Assembly (NCBI GenBank): GCA_963693085.1
Contig: OY856409.1
Location: 506,405,803-506,469,802, forward strand
Direction of reading: 5' to 3'
From: Alisma plantago-aquatica
Lineage: Eukaryota > Streptophyta > Magnoliopsida > Alismatales > Alismataceae
DNA: 64,000 bases
This document shows positions 1 through 10,470 of the stretch, one piece after another. The first letter of the stretch is position 1, and every line of letters starts with the position of its first letter. A program made the position numbers and the translations under genes. The notes beneath the pieces were generated by a model. The model saw only the letters and a program-made list of their open reading frames with translations. It was not told the origin of the DNA and ran no database searches.

Positions 1-1323
1 AAGCTCCTTTCTAGTAACAATCTTCGTCAACAGCACATTTTGTTTCTTAGTAATCGTTGGTCCATTCCAGTCATCTTTCCAGACCTCTCCATTGTTGATG
101 TTACAAAAGATGTTTTCATAATACTTAGCAATAGCCTCCTTAATCACATCATTATCCCTAGTGACATTCCCATCAACATTAAGACAGTTAATCGAATTTC
201 TAGCTCTCCTTGTCCTGAAAGAAGAATAGAAAAACTTGGTGTTCATATTACCCTCTTTCAGCCAAATAGTTCTGGATTTTTGTCTGTAGAGGGCTTCCTC
301 TCTAATGGACGCCTCTCTAGCCTCCCTTCTCAATCTGTTAGCAGTAGATCTCAGATTAACATCATTAGGATTCAGATCAGCCTTCTTCTGAGCTTCTAAA
401 GCATTCAAACTCGTCGCAGCTGCATTTTCCATAACATTCCCAAACACCTTTTTATTCCAATCTTGTAACTTCTTTTTAAGATGTTCAAACTTCCTGAACA
501 GCCTAAACATGGCATGACCTTGAACCTCTAAATTCCAGCTCTCCTCCAGAATTCTTTGAAAGTCCTTATGATCAGCCCAACTATTTATAAATCTGAAAGG
601 AGATTTATATTTACGAGGCTTGCCAATCGTCAGCATAATCCTATTATGATCACTAATAGTATTCGTAATAGTTTCACCATGAACCTGATCGAACTTTTTT
701 TGGAACTCCATATTATAAAGAATTCTGTCAAGTTTAGTAGCAATGAACTTATCCCCATCCTGGTGATTATTCCAAGTAAAGCGAGGCCCAGACATATCCA
801 TCTCCATCATACCACTGTCCAACATAAAATCATTGAAGTCCTCCATAGATTTCTTAGAAGGAGGTTGCTCACCAATTTTTTCATCAAAATTCCTGACCGC
901 GTTAAAGTCTCCAAGAACCACCCAAGGACCAATGTTCATCATATTACTGTTCTCCAAGTTCCTCCAAAGCCCTTCTCTATCATAATCGTCGTTATGCCCA
1001 TAAACAGCTGAAACATTAGACATAATGTCATCTTTTTCCAATCTAAAATGGATAGTTTGATCAGACTCTGCCAACTTAATCAGCTTACAATTTTCCTCTT
1101 TCCACAAAACAATAATGCGTCCCAAAGCATGAGAACTGCTATTTGAAAACCAATTGTACCCCTCAAAGAATTTATTCAACACTTTTTCAATCTTATTAAT
1201 TCTGAGCTTCGTCTCTACAAGGACAAATACATCACAATTTGCCCTTCTTACCTCCTCCTGGACACTTAGGAGCTTATTACTTATGCCCCTAACATTCCAA
1301 GAGGAAATAGTACATGAACTCAT
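1..1323 (-). CDS. LINE (L1-type) ORF2, N-terminal endonuclease part; runs off left edge
   Basis: ORF2 of a plant L1-type retrotransposon makes the endonuclease/reverse transcriptase that nicks target DNA and copies the element RNA. Read on the minus strand from the ATG at 1323-1321 there are 441 codons without a stop, ending at the window edge. The apurinic-type endonuclease motifs are all present in order: NVRG (about residues 10-13), the acidic residue in LVETK (37), YGHN (about 108), GDFN (138-141), TWNN (183-186), KLDR (197-200) and SDH (224-226). The chain then continues into the linker before the reverse transcriptase, with IWLKEGNMNTKFF near the end. RT, zinc finger and 3' tail lie outside the window. 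The start codon overlaps the ORF1 stop. Absence of stops or frameshifts suggests a fairly recent insertion. The family call is firm; activity cannot be judged from this part. Confidence 0.93.
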   Translation of the reverse strand, partial: MSSCTISSWNVRGISNKLLSVQEEVRRANCDVFVLVETKLRINKIEKVLNKFFEGYNWFSNSSSHALGRIIVLWKEENCKLIKLAESDQTIHFRLEKDDIMSNVSAVYGHNDDYDREGLWRNLENSNMMNIGPWVVLGDFNAVRNFDEKIGEQPPSKKSMEDFNDFMLDSGMMEMDMSGPRFTWNNHQDGDKFIATKLDRILYNMEFQKKFDQVHGETITNTISDHNRIMLTIGKPRKYKSPFRFINSWADHKDFQRILEESWNLEVQGHAMFRLFRKFEHLKKKLQDWNKKVFGNVMENAAATSLNALEAQKKADLNPNDVNLRSTANRLRREAREASIREEALYRQKSRTIWLKEGNMNTKFFYSSFRTRRARNSINCLNVDGNVTRDNDVIKEAIAKYYENIFCNINNGEVWKDDWNGPTITKKQNVLLTKIVTRKEL

Positions 1324-2612
1324 TTATACACTTCGGCTGTTGAACTGACAGCCTCAGTATCTTCAGAAATTAGTTCCAACTCACGTGGAATAGGAGCATC
1401 CTTAAGTTCCTCGATTCTGATATTGGTATTCAGTTTACCTTGACATCTAGGAGGTACTTTTTGACCAGCGCGCCTTATCATACATTTCACAGAGCTTGAC
1501 GATCCTTGTGAACTGCCATCGCTATCAGGTGACTCCCTTGGAGTAATGATAATGGGACTAGCATGCACCTGCTCTGAAATGTCCTTTAATCCTTCAGAAT
1601 TAGCCTTAACATTTTCATTCAGAGCTTCTAGAATCAACGATTTATCCTTCATAACCATTCTAACTTTCTCATCATATTCTATTCCTTCGTTCACCTCTTT
1701 AGATAATTTTTCATCTTCTATAACCAGTTCTTCAGGCAACTGAACAGCTGATCCACTCCTTATATCCCCTTCATCTTCTATTTCTTCAATAACATATTCA
1801 GCATCGTTCTTCAGATTTCCTTTGGGAATATTTTCAAGCACTTCTCCTGCATTTTTCTTCTTGACTTCCCATGTTTGAATTGGTTTCAATGCTCTACTTT
1901 TCTGATCAGGTACAACAACATCCGGAAGACATTCATCATGCCCCATAAATCCGCACTTACTACAAACATATGGAACCCATTCATACTCAATCAAGACACA
2001 GTGTTCCTTCCCATCATCACTTCTTAATGTTACTCTTTCCGGAAACTTTGAATCCTTATTCATCAGAACTTGTATCCTCGCCACATCCAGCCGCCTCAGA
2101 TTAAGCGTCATGTCATCCATCTTCACCGGATTACCTAGGAATGAACCGATTCTACAAAACATCCTCTGATCCCATAGTTCCATCGGTAGATTCCTCAAAT
2201 TTGCCCATACAGGGACATCAGATAAAACAACCTTTTCTTGTTTCTCGTCCATGTTCCATTTCCTGAGAATAACCGGCCTGTCTTTGACATACCAATCGCC
2301 TTCAAGAACAGTCTTCATATCATTAGCATCCTCAAACCGTACCAGAAAAAAACCGTCTCCTCTGTCAAATATTTCAAAGAATCTGCTTATGAGCCAAACA
2401 CTGTTGAAATAGTTCACAAGAGTGGGAATGTGTGGACGGAAGTCGACAACGTAACCAAGCAGGCACCTACTCCATTTGTCCGCATTTTCCTCCGCTTCAG
2501 ATCTAGGATACACCAGTTTTCCATCTTCCAGCGATATAGCTATTTTTTTCAGAACTGACCCATCACCAGCTAATCTCGGCTTCAGGCTTTCCCAGTTAAT
2601 GGATTTCTTCAT
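1320..2612 (-). CDS. LINE ORF1, DUF4283/zinc-knuckle nucleic-acid-binding protein
   Basis: ORF1 of the same LINE, the RNA-binding partner that packages the element transcript. The frame is open upstream to a GTG at 2660, but the first ATG is at 2612-2610 (AMKKSINWE), so I use that start, giving 430 residues. Roughly residues 45-140 fit the DUF4283 fold (RFFEIFDRGDGFFLVRFE, then the W..RP..LRKW segment). A zinc knuckle follows at about residues 217-228: CSKCGFMGHDEC. Its last spacing is two residues shorter than the usual CX2CX4HX4C. The C-terminal half is acidic and low in complexity, as is common. The stop TGA (1322-1320) shares bases with the ATG of ORF2. Frame intact throughout. Confidence 0.88.
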   Translation of the reverse strand: MKKSINWESLKPRLAGDGSVLKKIAISLEDGKLVYPRSEAEENADKWSRCLLGYVVDFRPHIPTLVNYFNSVWLISRFFEIFDRGDGFFLVRFEDANDMKTVLEGDWYVKDRPVILRKWNMDEKQEKVVLSDVPVWANLRNLPMELWDQRMFCRIGSFLGNPVKMDDMTLNLRRLDVARIQVLMNKDSKFPERVTLRSDDGKEHCVLIEYEWVPYVCSKCGFMGHDECLPDVVVPDQKSRALKPIQTWEVKKKNAGEVLENIPKGNLKNDAEYVIEEIEDEGDIRSGSAVQLPEELVIEDEKLSKEVNEGIEYDEKVRMVMKDKSLILEALNENVKANSEGLKDISEQVHASPIIITPRESPDSDGSSQGSSSSVKCMIRRAGQKVPPRCQGKLNTNIRIEELKDAPIPRELELISEDTEAVSSTAEVYK

Positions 2613-2926
2613 GGCTTCCCTAGCTCCCGACGCTGCGAAATGTAAGGCGACCAGAGGCACGACGGTGACTCGTTGGCAGCCTCCTTGGGGTGATTACAGA
2701 CTTGACATAAACATGAACATGAGGATGAGCTACTTTTAGTAGCTATCAACTAATGAATTATGTGATTGGCTGGGAATTTCGACAAAGGAAAGATAAGCAG
2801 GTTAATAGGGACGGTGTGGGAGCTTCTTGTGTGTGTTCTTGTATATTCTTAATAGTTTAAGGCCATAAACACATGGGGAAGATACTTTTACACCTCATGC
2901 TTGCTTCTATCCTTATCCATGGGCTA
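2613..2926 (-). other. LINE 5' leader and junction sequence
   Basis: This holds the 5' untranslated region of the left LINE (minus strand) and the junction with the LINE stub that begins at 2927. The 80 bases next to the ORF1 start are GC-richer than the surroundings. The exact 5' end of the element is not visible, and no target duplication could be matched because the other end lies outside the window. Confidence 0.4.
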
Positions 2927-3602
2927 TTTTTTTTTTGTACAAGCCAGGAGGTCATCTATTCACCTCACCCTCCTCGTGTGAGCACAAAGATCAAAAAATA
3001 CAGCTCCTGCTTATAAGATGCAGGTGATGACCCGAACAACACAAGGACATCCCACCAAGGCAAACAAAACACACCCAGAAGAGAACGAAAAGGACCAATC
3101 AGGTATATCTCAACACCACATAGGGGGTCTCATGCTTCTCAAGGTTAAGCATACCCCTAATCCTAGGAGACAATCTTCTCGGATCAGAGATGACAATCGG
3201 TTCATGGAGACGATTACCCCAATTGCCAATAACTCTAGGTATCGAGTTCAGGGACCTGTGCACAAGGGAACCCAGGATGCCTTCCTCCTCAACGTAACAT
3301 CTGATCTCCTCAACCACAGCAGCCAACCTCCAAGGGATGGGATGATTGCCCCACACAAGATTGAAGAGAAGATCATTGTCAACCTCAACAGTAGTAATTC
3401 TCAACTTCTGAGACTCGGCAAATCTGAGACTAACCACAATAGCTTGAAGCAAAGCATTGTCAATATCTTCAGCCGTGAGCCAAGATCTAGCAACTTGACA
3501 GACCTTTGCGTGATGGTTTCTAATAACACTGGCCATCCACCATCTCTTATTACCAACCGGATCTCTATCTATATTTACCTCTTCCTTGCCCAAATACGAA
3601 AC
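2927..3602 (-). mobile_element. 5'-truncated LINE 3' end with poly(A) tail
   Basis: A second LINE copy on the minus strand, reduced to its RNase H-like tail, its 3' untranslated region and a poly(A) tail seen as ten T at 2927-2936. The sequence just before the tail (TGGCTTGTAC followed by A's) is typical of plant L1 ends. Truncation at the 5' side near 3602 is the usual result of incomplete target-primed reverse transcription. It lies head-to-tail with the LINE to its left but is a separate insertion. Confidence 0.75.
3099..3602 (-). pseudogene. LINE ORF2 C-terminal RNase H-like domain (RVT_3 type), fragment
   Basis: An open stretch of about 164 codons with no ATG at its start (the first codons are TTG GGC AAG), so it is the tail of a longer reading frame. 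The pattern VNIDRDPVGNKRWW, then VIRNHHAKVCQVARSW, ALLQAIVVSLRFAE, VEVDNDLLFNLVWG and IPWRLAAVVEEIR follows the RNase H-like domain found at the end of many plant non-LTR ORF2 proteins. The catalytic region reads IDRD where the family has an acidic turn followed by glycine. An in-frame TAG lies just upstream (near 3602-3604), at the truncation point. Not a host gene. Confidence 0.72.
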
Positions 3603-5876
3603 TATGCTTTCTTTTTCTTTCCTCTAACCTGGAGCAACGACTCCACTCTGTTTTTCTGTGGAACCAAGTTTTCCAAGGTAGAAGACAACCCCTTTTTGGA
3701 GAAGAAGGTCTCCTGTAGCTCCATCTAGCCCTAATTAGGGTTTCCAAGGTCATCGTCTAGGGAATTCGACCAAGGCAAGTTGTTTTCTTCCTTCCTTCTC
3801 CATTTTTCTTGCTCTTCTACTTCCTTAGACCTTCCTCCAGGTCGGAACCCTTCTGTTCCATGGTGAAAGTGTCTCTACAACTCAAAACTCCTTCCTTCTT
3901 GTTTCTTTTTCTAGGATTTTGCTTCTTTGTGGAGAGAAGTACCTATTTGGCCAAGTTCAGATCTGAATCCTAGGTTTTATTGCCCTATTTGCTCGATATT
4001 CTTTCTGTTTGGGATCTTACCTACTCTATATAGGCGAGTTATATAACATTCTTCACTTATATTTCTTACTAGAAGCTTTTTAGTTCATGTTTATGCCTTA
4101 ATGTGTTGATTTAAGCATAGAGAACCCATGATTGTTTAGAATTACGAATTTTTGTGGTGTTACCAATTTTTTTCCAGTTCAATATGAACTTGTAAACATG
4201 TGTACAACCTTTCGAATGTGTAACATGATATGGGACAGGTTGATAGCATCAACCTATGGTGCTAAGCACAAAATAATTGATGGTTCAAATTATGGTTTTC
4301 AAGCTATTTCCTTCTCTATCACACAACCGATGGACTTACCATTCAACAACCAATGGTGTTTCTATCTTGGCAACTGATGTTCATGATCAAGGGTGTCAAA
4401 TGTATGGTGACAACCTATGGTCACCCCCTTAGGTCATGTTTTGACTCAATTAGACGTTTAGTTATCATCCACTAAGTATTCTAATGATGTTATCAATCGA
4501 TGATGATATTGGCTTAATATTTGATGGTGTTAACTGAATGTATTACTGATCTAGCAACCAATGGTGACCTAATGATCACAATTAATGGTGAATCAGGTAA
4601 TCACCATATATGATGAATTAGAAATGTAATTGTAGATTTGACTAAACCTTGAACCAATGGTTCCTTGGTTCAATTGATCTAATGGTTAGACCTATACTTC
4701 AAATGATAACCTTGAACAATGAACCTGATCCAATGAATAATATTGTATGCTTTAACATCCAATGGATTAGAATAAATCACATGGTATTATTTGTGGGTCC
4801 TAGTGATGATATTTCGATGGTTCAATGCCATTAATTGGTAGTCTTACCTTTGCCATTATATAGTTATATTTGATAAATCACTATAATAAGTGGATGCATA
4901 ACTCCCATGTGATTCAGCTTCTTATACCTAACCTTGATGTAATTATATGATGTTTATTGGTTATAATCAGACATCTTGAATGATTAATGTGATAATGAAT
5001 TACACTCTTCTTGTGTTGAAACCACAATGTAGAACTATTTGAATATCATAGTGCCTTGCTATGTTAATATCTATGGACACATATGTGCTAAAGATACTTT
5101 GAGCCTTGTTTAAGGGATTGAATGATGATGATAACCTTACTATGAATAATGTGATGGTCTTAATGAACTTTGGGCATGTTTGAAGCCATGATTGAGGTGA
5201 AATCCTCTTCATGTCCCAATAAGGGTTAAAACCATGGAACTTGTGATAAGATATTGGTATCTTGTAATAGTATGATGATAAGTGTGGTCCACCAATTTGC
5301 AATGAATGATGGAATGTGGTAATTAATTGAGATTTATATCTCAAATGTTTTATATCCTTTGATGTTGTTATACATATACTGTTGTTAGAAAAGAATTAGG
5401 TTTTGAATGTCCACTTGTATGATAAATCCTTAATGCATTCAATTGGCAGTAATTAATCAAGTGTAACCTTAATCATGTAGAGCCCTATGTCGTAGAGCCA
5501 TCTTCAGTGTCAGAACTTATTGGATGGTGAAATGAGTATTCCCAAGGGAAACTCGGAGCGCATATTGTTGAGTATGTGGGGGTGGCAAGTTGAGGATATA
5601 TCCTTGTCATCTACAATTGCAGGTTATGGAGGATGGCTATGGTCATGCCTCTAACATTTGATGTGATTGAGGACAGCTACGGCTCAAACTCCCCAGGGCA
5701 TAATAATAAAAGAAGTGATACCAACTGTGTAGTATAACTGCTAGGGTTTAATACGTATAACATTGGCTAATTAACCCTTATCTTGTCTTTACACTGCATA
5801 GTTCTTACATGATGCAGACTTATGAAAATTGTACAATTCTACTTGATGTTACAACTTATTTTTTTAACTGCTTAGT
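3603..5876 (+). mobile_element. Divergent Tekay-like LTR remnant (non-coding)
   Basis: No coding sequence. Several landmarks match, in the same order, the LTR of the chromovirus at 11977-30020: a T/C-rich leader ending in a GAGTTATATAAC block (about 4035; compare 13250 and 27947), a stretch full of AACCAATGGTGA-like words, a block around 5500-5600 (GAGTATTCCCAAGGGAAAC; compare 20620 and 29540), and the CTAGGGTTTAATA block near 5740 (compare 21065). The remnant is much diverged and rearranged and ends where the next repeat begins at 5877. Orientation follows the better copies. Confidence 0.5.
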
Positions 5877-7790
5877 GTAACGACCCCACCTCCCAATAAC
5901 CCCCAATTAAGGGAGACCAGAAGGTCAGAGTCATTATTTAATTAACAGGATCAAAGGTTCGACAAATAATCAATTAATAATTATCAAATTCTACTAAACT
6001 AAATTGAAAATGGGTATAAAATAAAAATGTTGCATACTTTTTCCAAAATTGGGATATCTACCTATATCTGCATCAGGAGTCTACTCTAACCAATCCTCCT
6101 TTAATTCTTAATTAATTTCACATATGGCACTTTACTGTTGGTTCTTTTCAAACTTGTACCTAAAACGCCGACAAACAAAACGTCAGTCAGTATATCGAAA
6201 TATACTGGTATGTGGGGACAACCAAAATTTCACACAAATGGATAACAATCTAATTATCACAATCAAGTTAATTAACAAGCCAATTTACAATTTCCAGTAT
6301 GACATTCTCCACCATTTTTTCCCTAACCCCGACATACCCACCTTAGGGTTTCTTTTGCCAATGACTTAAGGCCACCTTCTCAATCCTGAGCTTGGTGCCT
6401 GGGGTCACCACTCAGGGTTCCCTCTAGTCATCCAATATCATAGGCCACCTTCTCGTTACCGAGCTTGGTGCCTAGGGTCACCACTCATGGTGCCCATAGG
6501 TCTACCCTCCTGGTCCTGACCTTTGGCATCATCCATCATGGTGGCATGTAGGTGGGAGAATACATACTTCTATTATTAATGTGATAATCATAGTGACTTT
6601 ATAATTTGCAAGTATGAACATCCAAACTGCTAATTTGCATTCAATGTGGTTAACCATCCGGAAAATCCTCGGTAAACTAAGGTGGTTATTCATAATTAAC
6701 CACATACTTGTACATGTAGATTTGAGATAGAATATTCCAATCAATTAAGACATCCAATCAACCAAGTACAAGAATCCTAAAATCACATTCAATACCTTTT
6801 ATCAAAATCTATCCATACCATATGGCTACTTAGGGTTTCCATTCCTTTTTAGGGTTTCTTTGCAATTAGGGTTTTACTTCACCTTACTCTTTTAAACCCT
6901 ATTTCCTCATATATCCCTTACAAAAGTTATTAAGGTTCCCTTTTATCAACTCATAATCTTATTTTCAGATTTAAAGCACAGTTAACCATTAATTAAGTTC
7001 ATTAAGCCTCTCTTCCATTAAAACTACCATCTTTATCCTTTTTAATCCACTCAAAAACCCTAATTTATATATTAAGGGTATTTCTCCACAATTAGGAACC
7101 TTTGTACTCAAAATATATTAGAACCATCATACCTTAGCTTTGTACATGAATTTGACCAACTCAAATCATAAGGATCATAATTACCAAAGTTAAGGTTCAA
7201 TGTTCATTAAAGCATATGGAACTCTAAATTAACCAAATTATGCATGAAGATCATCCTTTTAAATCTAATATTCCCTTTTTATTAACAACAGGTTAATATC
7301 TACTTTAATCATCTCAAAATAGGGTTTTTCTTTGATTACACCATTAAAGATAACATCTTTACATACTTTTTGAATAAAAAGCATAATTAGGTTTCAAATA
7401 TAATTTATATGTGTTCCTCTCGTTCTGAGGATCAATTTTCATGTATTAACTTTATTCATCAGAGCTTCCTAGCAATTTCTACGATTATTGTAAGTTTATC
7501 ACTTAATTGACCAGTTAGAAATTGACACGTCAGCGTTAAGTCTTTACCAGTATTCCGTGCAGAGAAAGGTCTCGGATTCCCTTGGGTCATGGATGCATGA
7601 TGAGGGGCACAAGAGTCATTTAACTCTATTCCCTCCTTCTACCGTGTGCATGCGTCTCTGTGCGCACAGCGCTGCATCGTGCGGCTTTGGCTCTGAGCGA
7701 CAAGCTGCTTCCTCCGCACCCACCTTCCTTTCTTTTCTGTATCTCTCTCCCCATCTGTGCAACCCCTAGATAGAATCGCTCCCCACAACT
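5877..7790. repeat. LTR-like non-coding block starting TGTAACGACCCC
   Basis: The block begins with TGTAACGACCCC directly after the Tekay-like remnant, a common terminus of plant Ty3/gypsy LTRs (start in one orientation, end in the other). It is AT-rich, has no usable reading frame, and ends with a GC-rich leader-like stretch at about 7555-7770 before copia sequence starts near 7817. A possible CA terminus lies near 7788. I found no matching second copy and no convincing target duplication, so the LTR assignment rests on the terminus and composition only. Confidence 0.35.
6370..6515 (+). repeat. Two-copy tandem repeat, period about 73 bp
   Basis: The word GGCCACCTTCTC starts at 6370 and again at 6443. 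The first 50 bases of the two units are clearly alike (both contain GAGCTTGGTGCCT and GGGTCACCACTCA); the rest has drifted. It lies inside the LTR-like block. Confidence 0.7.
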
Positions 7791-7816
7791 AAATGGGTTT
7801 TTTAAAATAAACATTA

Positions 7817-8546
7817 TGAAGTCAGGGAAGTGGTTAGAAACAAAGCTAGATTGGTTGCTCAATGGTAAAATTAACTTAATGAGACTTATACACCCGTATC
7901 TAGACTTGAGGTCATTTGTATGTAATTAGCTCTAGTTGCCCATAAAGATATCAAACTTTTTCAAATGGATGTAAAAAGTGCTTTCTTAAATGGAATCATA
8001 GAAGAAGAAGTTTATGTTACCCAACCACCTGATTTTGAAATTCCAAACAAGCTTTATCATGTCTATAAACTTAAGAAAGCTCTTTATGGTCAAAAACAAG
8101 CACCCCAAAATTTGTATGAAAGACTTAATAACTATCTTTTTGATAATGGTTTCTCTATTGGAAAGTCGGATTCCACATTATTTTTCAAATCATATGAATC
8201 AGATTTTTCTAGTTGTTCAAATATATGTTGATGACATTATTGTTGGTGCTTCAAATGACTCTTATGTACTCAAGTCAATTGTTTTTGTGATAATAATAGT
8301 GCAATAAACTTGGCTCATAATACCATTCTACACAGATGTGCCAAGAACATTGAGATTAGACATCATTTTTTGAGAGATCATATTTCTAAGAATAACATTT
8401 CTATTCATCATGTTGATATGGGGGAATAATTGACTAATATTTTTACCAAATCAATTCCTTTGGATCGATTTTGATAAATTAGAAGGAAGTTACTCACTAC
8501 TATGTTAGAAGATGTTTACTTTGATATATTTTCTCAAGATTCTTGA
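7817..8546 (+). pseudogene. Ty1/copia pol fragment: reverse transcriptase plus RNase H, internally deleted
   Basis: The start matches the copia RT entry (VVRNKARLVAQ at about 7820) but carries several stop codons. From 7965 an 88-codon stretch is clean: [39 protein letters not shown]. The catalytic motif survives in another frame as YVDDIIVG near 8225-8247. The text then jumps within a few codons to the very end of RNase H (AINLAHN, EIRHHFLRDHIS near 8300-8390, IFTKS). Some 200 residues between them are therefore missing. The frame ends at 8544-8546. Integrase and gag are absent. The wording of the motifs and the downstream features point to the Sirevirus lineage. Confidence 0.85.
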
Positions 8547-8936
8547 TTATAGTTGGTTTCTAGCATGCATCCTAATATTGTGGCTTTCATTGGACATTTT
8601 GAACTTACTTTGGTTTCAATACTTTAATACATGGGTATTCTATTAAGGGGGAGTATCCCATTAATGGGAAATCATCTTAATTCACATATTTGACTATCTT
8701 TTTGAGATGACAAAGGGGGAGAAATAAAATATAAAGAAAAATATTTTTCCTTGAGCTTCAAAATAGTTTTATGACTTTACTCTCTTAGAAAATATAAATT
8801 TGATGCTAAATTGCTCTACGAGATGGATATCATGTTCCATATGAGTTTTATGCCACTCAAGGGTTTATTCTTCTTAGGTATGAAACTCATTTTCATAATA
8901 TTTTAGAAATGTTTGTCATCTTCAAAAGGGGGATAT
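8547..8936 (+). other. 3' non-coding region with three polypurine tracts
   Basis: Between the end of pol and the 3' LTR lie three G5-containing purine tracts: AAGGGGGAG at 8645-8653, AAAGGGGGAG at 8712-8721, and AAAAGGGGGA at 8924-8933, the last one 3 bases before the LTR. The last is the plus-strand primer site. Repeated upstream PPT-like tracts are a known trait of Sirevirus copia elements. Confidence 0.75.
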
Positions 8937-10470
8937 TGTTGGCTAAATTGGACATTAGCTTATCCTCTATTTTTGATGATGACAAACATTTCATTCTTAT
9001 GGATCTAATTTGCTACTTATGTGTTTCAGGGTCCAAGGAGATCATACTCAATGGATAGATTAAGTTAACACGTTTAAATGCTTGTATATATATGTTCTTA
9101 CAACTTGTAATAGCTTGTACAAGTGTATAATGTACAAGTACCTAGATGTTATGTAAAATCGAGTGCCAGATTTCCTCTATCCACTCAGAACCCTTAGTTA
9201 GGATCCCCACTAGATATTATAGTCATTATCCTTCATTAGAAAAATCATTTGATAGGTTTTTCAAATATTTGCACACTTATTTCCAATAACATTTTTGATC
9301 GAAAAACTAGTCGACTAAGACATACTCGGTTGAAGACATTGTTGACCAAGAATCACTTCGGTTGAGGATTAGAGCACCAAAAGAAGTATTAACACATTTG
9401 CCCTCTAAATATTTTTGGTTGAAAATATTGTCGACCAAGATACCTTCAGTCCAAGAACACATGACCATTAAACCAAGTAGTTCAAACCCGTTACTAGCCA
9501 TTAAAAAAGTAGTTGAGCATTAAACTCACACTCGGTCGAACAAATTCTCGATCGATACATGATCGGTCGACAAAATTCTCAATCGAGCTAGGTTCTAGAC
9601 TGATTCTAGAAACGACTATGTTAGTCATTGCACCTAGCATAAACTCTTCTAGAACGGATAATTCTCCACTAATAACCCTCTTGAGACCTTCCTAAGGTAC
9701 CCTAGTCACTTACATCCCACTCCTATAAATAGAAGTGACCTTAGGATATTAAAGACACACAAGCTACACTTGAGCAATCCTTCTAGAGAGAAAGAGAGCT
9801 GAATTACACTTGACATCTTATTCCTTGAGCTCTGAAGTTAGTGTCCTATAGCTACAATATCCTAGCTACCACCTAGAAACGTCCATCCTAAGTGGTTAGG
9901 AGGTCTAAGACTTGATATAGGATCAATACATTGGTGTAATCTTCCTTCTTCCAATCTACTTCTCAAAGTTGATGTAGTTGTGCTCCTTGCTTACTCCAAG
10001 TGTGGGAGGCTATCTGAGGGAACTTGCTTGGAGCTACTTCAAGGTGTGAAGGCTTCTCCTAGGTGATTGGAACTACTTCAAGCGGTGAAGGTTGCTCCTA
10101 GGCAATTGGATCTACTTCAAGGTGTGAAGGCTTCTCCAAGGTGATTGATTCTACTTTAAGAAGGTGAAGTTTGTGTCAAGGTGGTGGAGGTGGATTTTCA
10201 TCCTCTCCTTGGGTTCTCTTCCGTGTCCCGGTAAAGAAGAGGTTGAGGTGAAGTGATTGCATTCTATTGCATTTCCTTGAGTGGTAATTGAATTGATCAC
10301 TTGCAAATCCCAGTTGGGAACAAATCGGTAGTGGACTGACATCCTTCGAATTGAAGGGTGAAACCACTCTAAATTGCAAGTCTATTCCTTATGTCCCTCT
10401 CCTTCTTGCAATTTAAGCTTTAAAATTTTTAAAATATCAAAATCTCTATTCACCCCTCTGAGATCTTTCA
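8937..10470 (+). repeat. Sirevirus-like copia 3' LTR
   Basis: Starts TGTTGGCTAAATTGGACATT right after the polypurine tract and ends CTCTGAGATCTTTCA. The same start recurs at 36902 and 59961, and a related end at 38290 and 61397, so these are members of one family. A TATAAATA box at 9724-9731 divides U3 from R. Upstream of it are decayed copies of CTCGGTCGA/TCGACCGAG hairpins (about 9296-9600). The U5 half carries repeated GCTACTTCAAG-type words (about 10010-10160). It is followed directly by Athila integrase sequence. Confidence 0.85.
9724..9731 (+). promoter_or_regulatory. TATA box of copia LTR
   Basis: TATAAATA inside TCCTATAAATAGA. The same box sits at the same relative place in the two solo LTRs (37546 region; 60652 region, there mutated to TATAAATT). 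Confidence 0.65.

Noticed and set aside
556..1011. 151-codon plus-strand frame
   Set aside because: Antisense shadow of the LINE endonuclease, which is open over the whole stretch on the minus strand.
3018..3728. 236-codon plus-strand frame
   Set aside because: It is the antisense of the LINE RNase H region; the composition follows the minus-strand coding frame.
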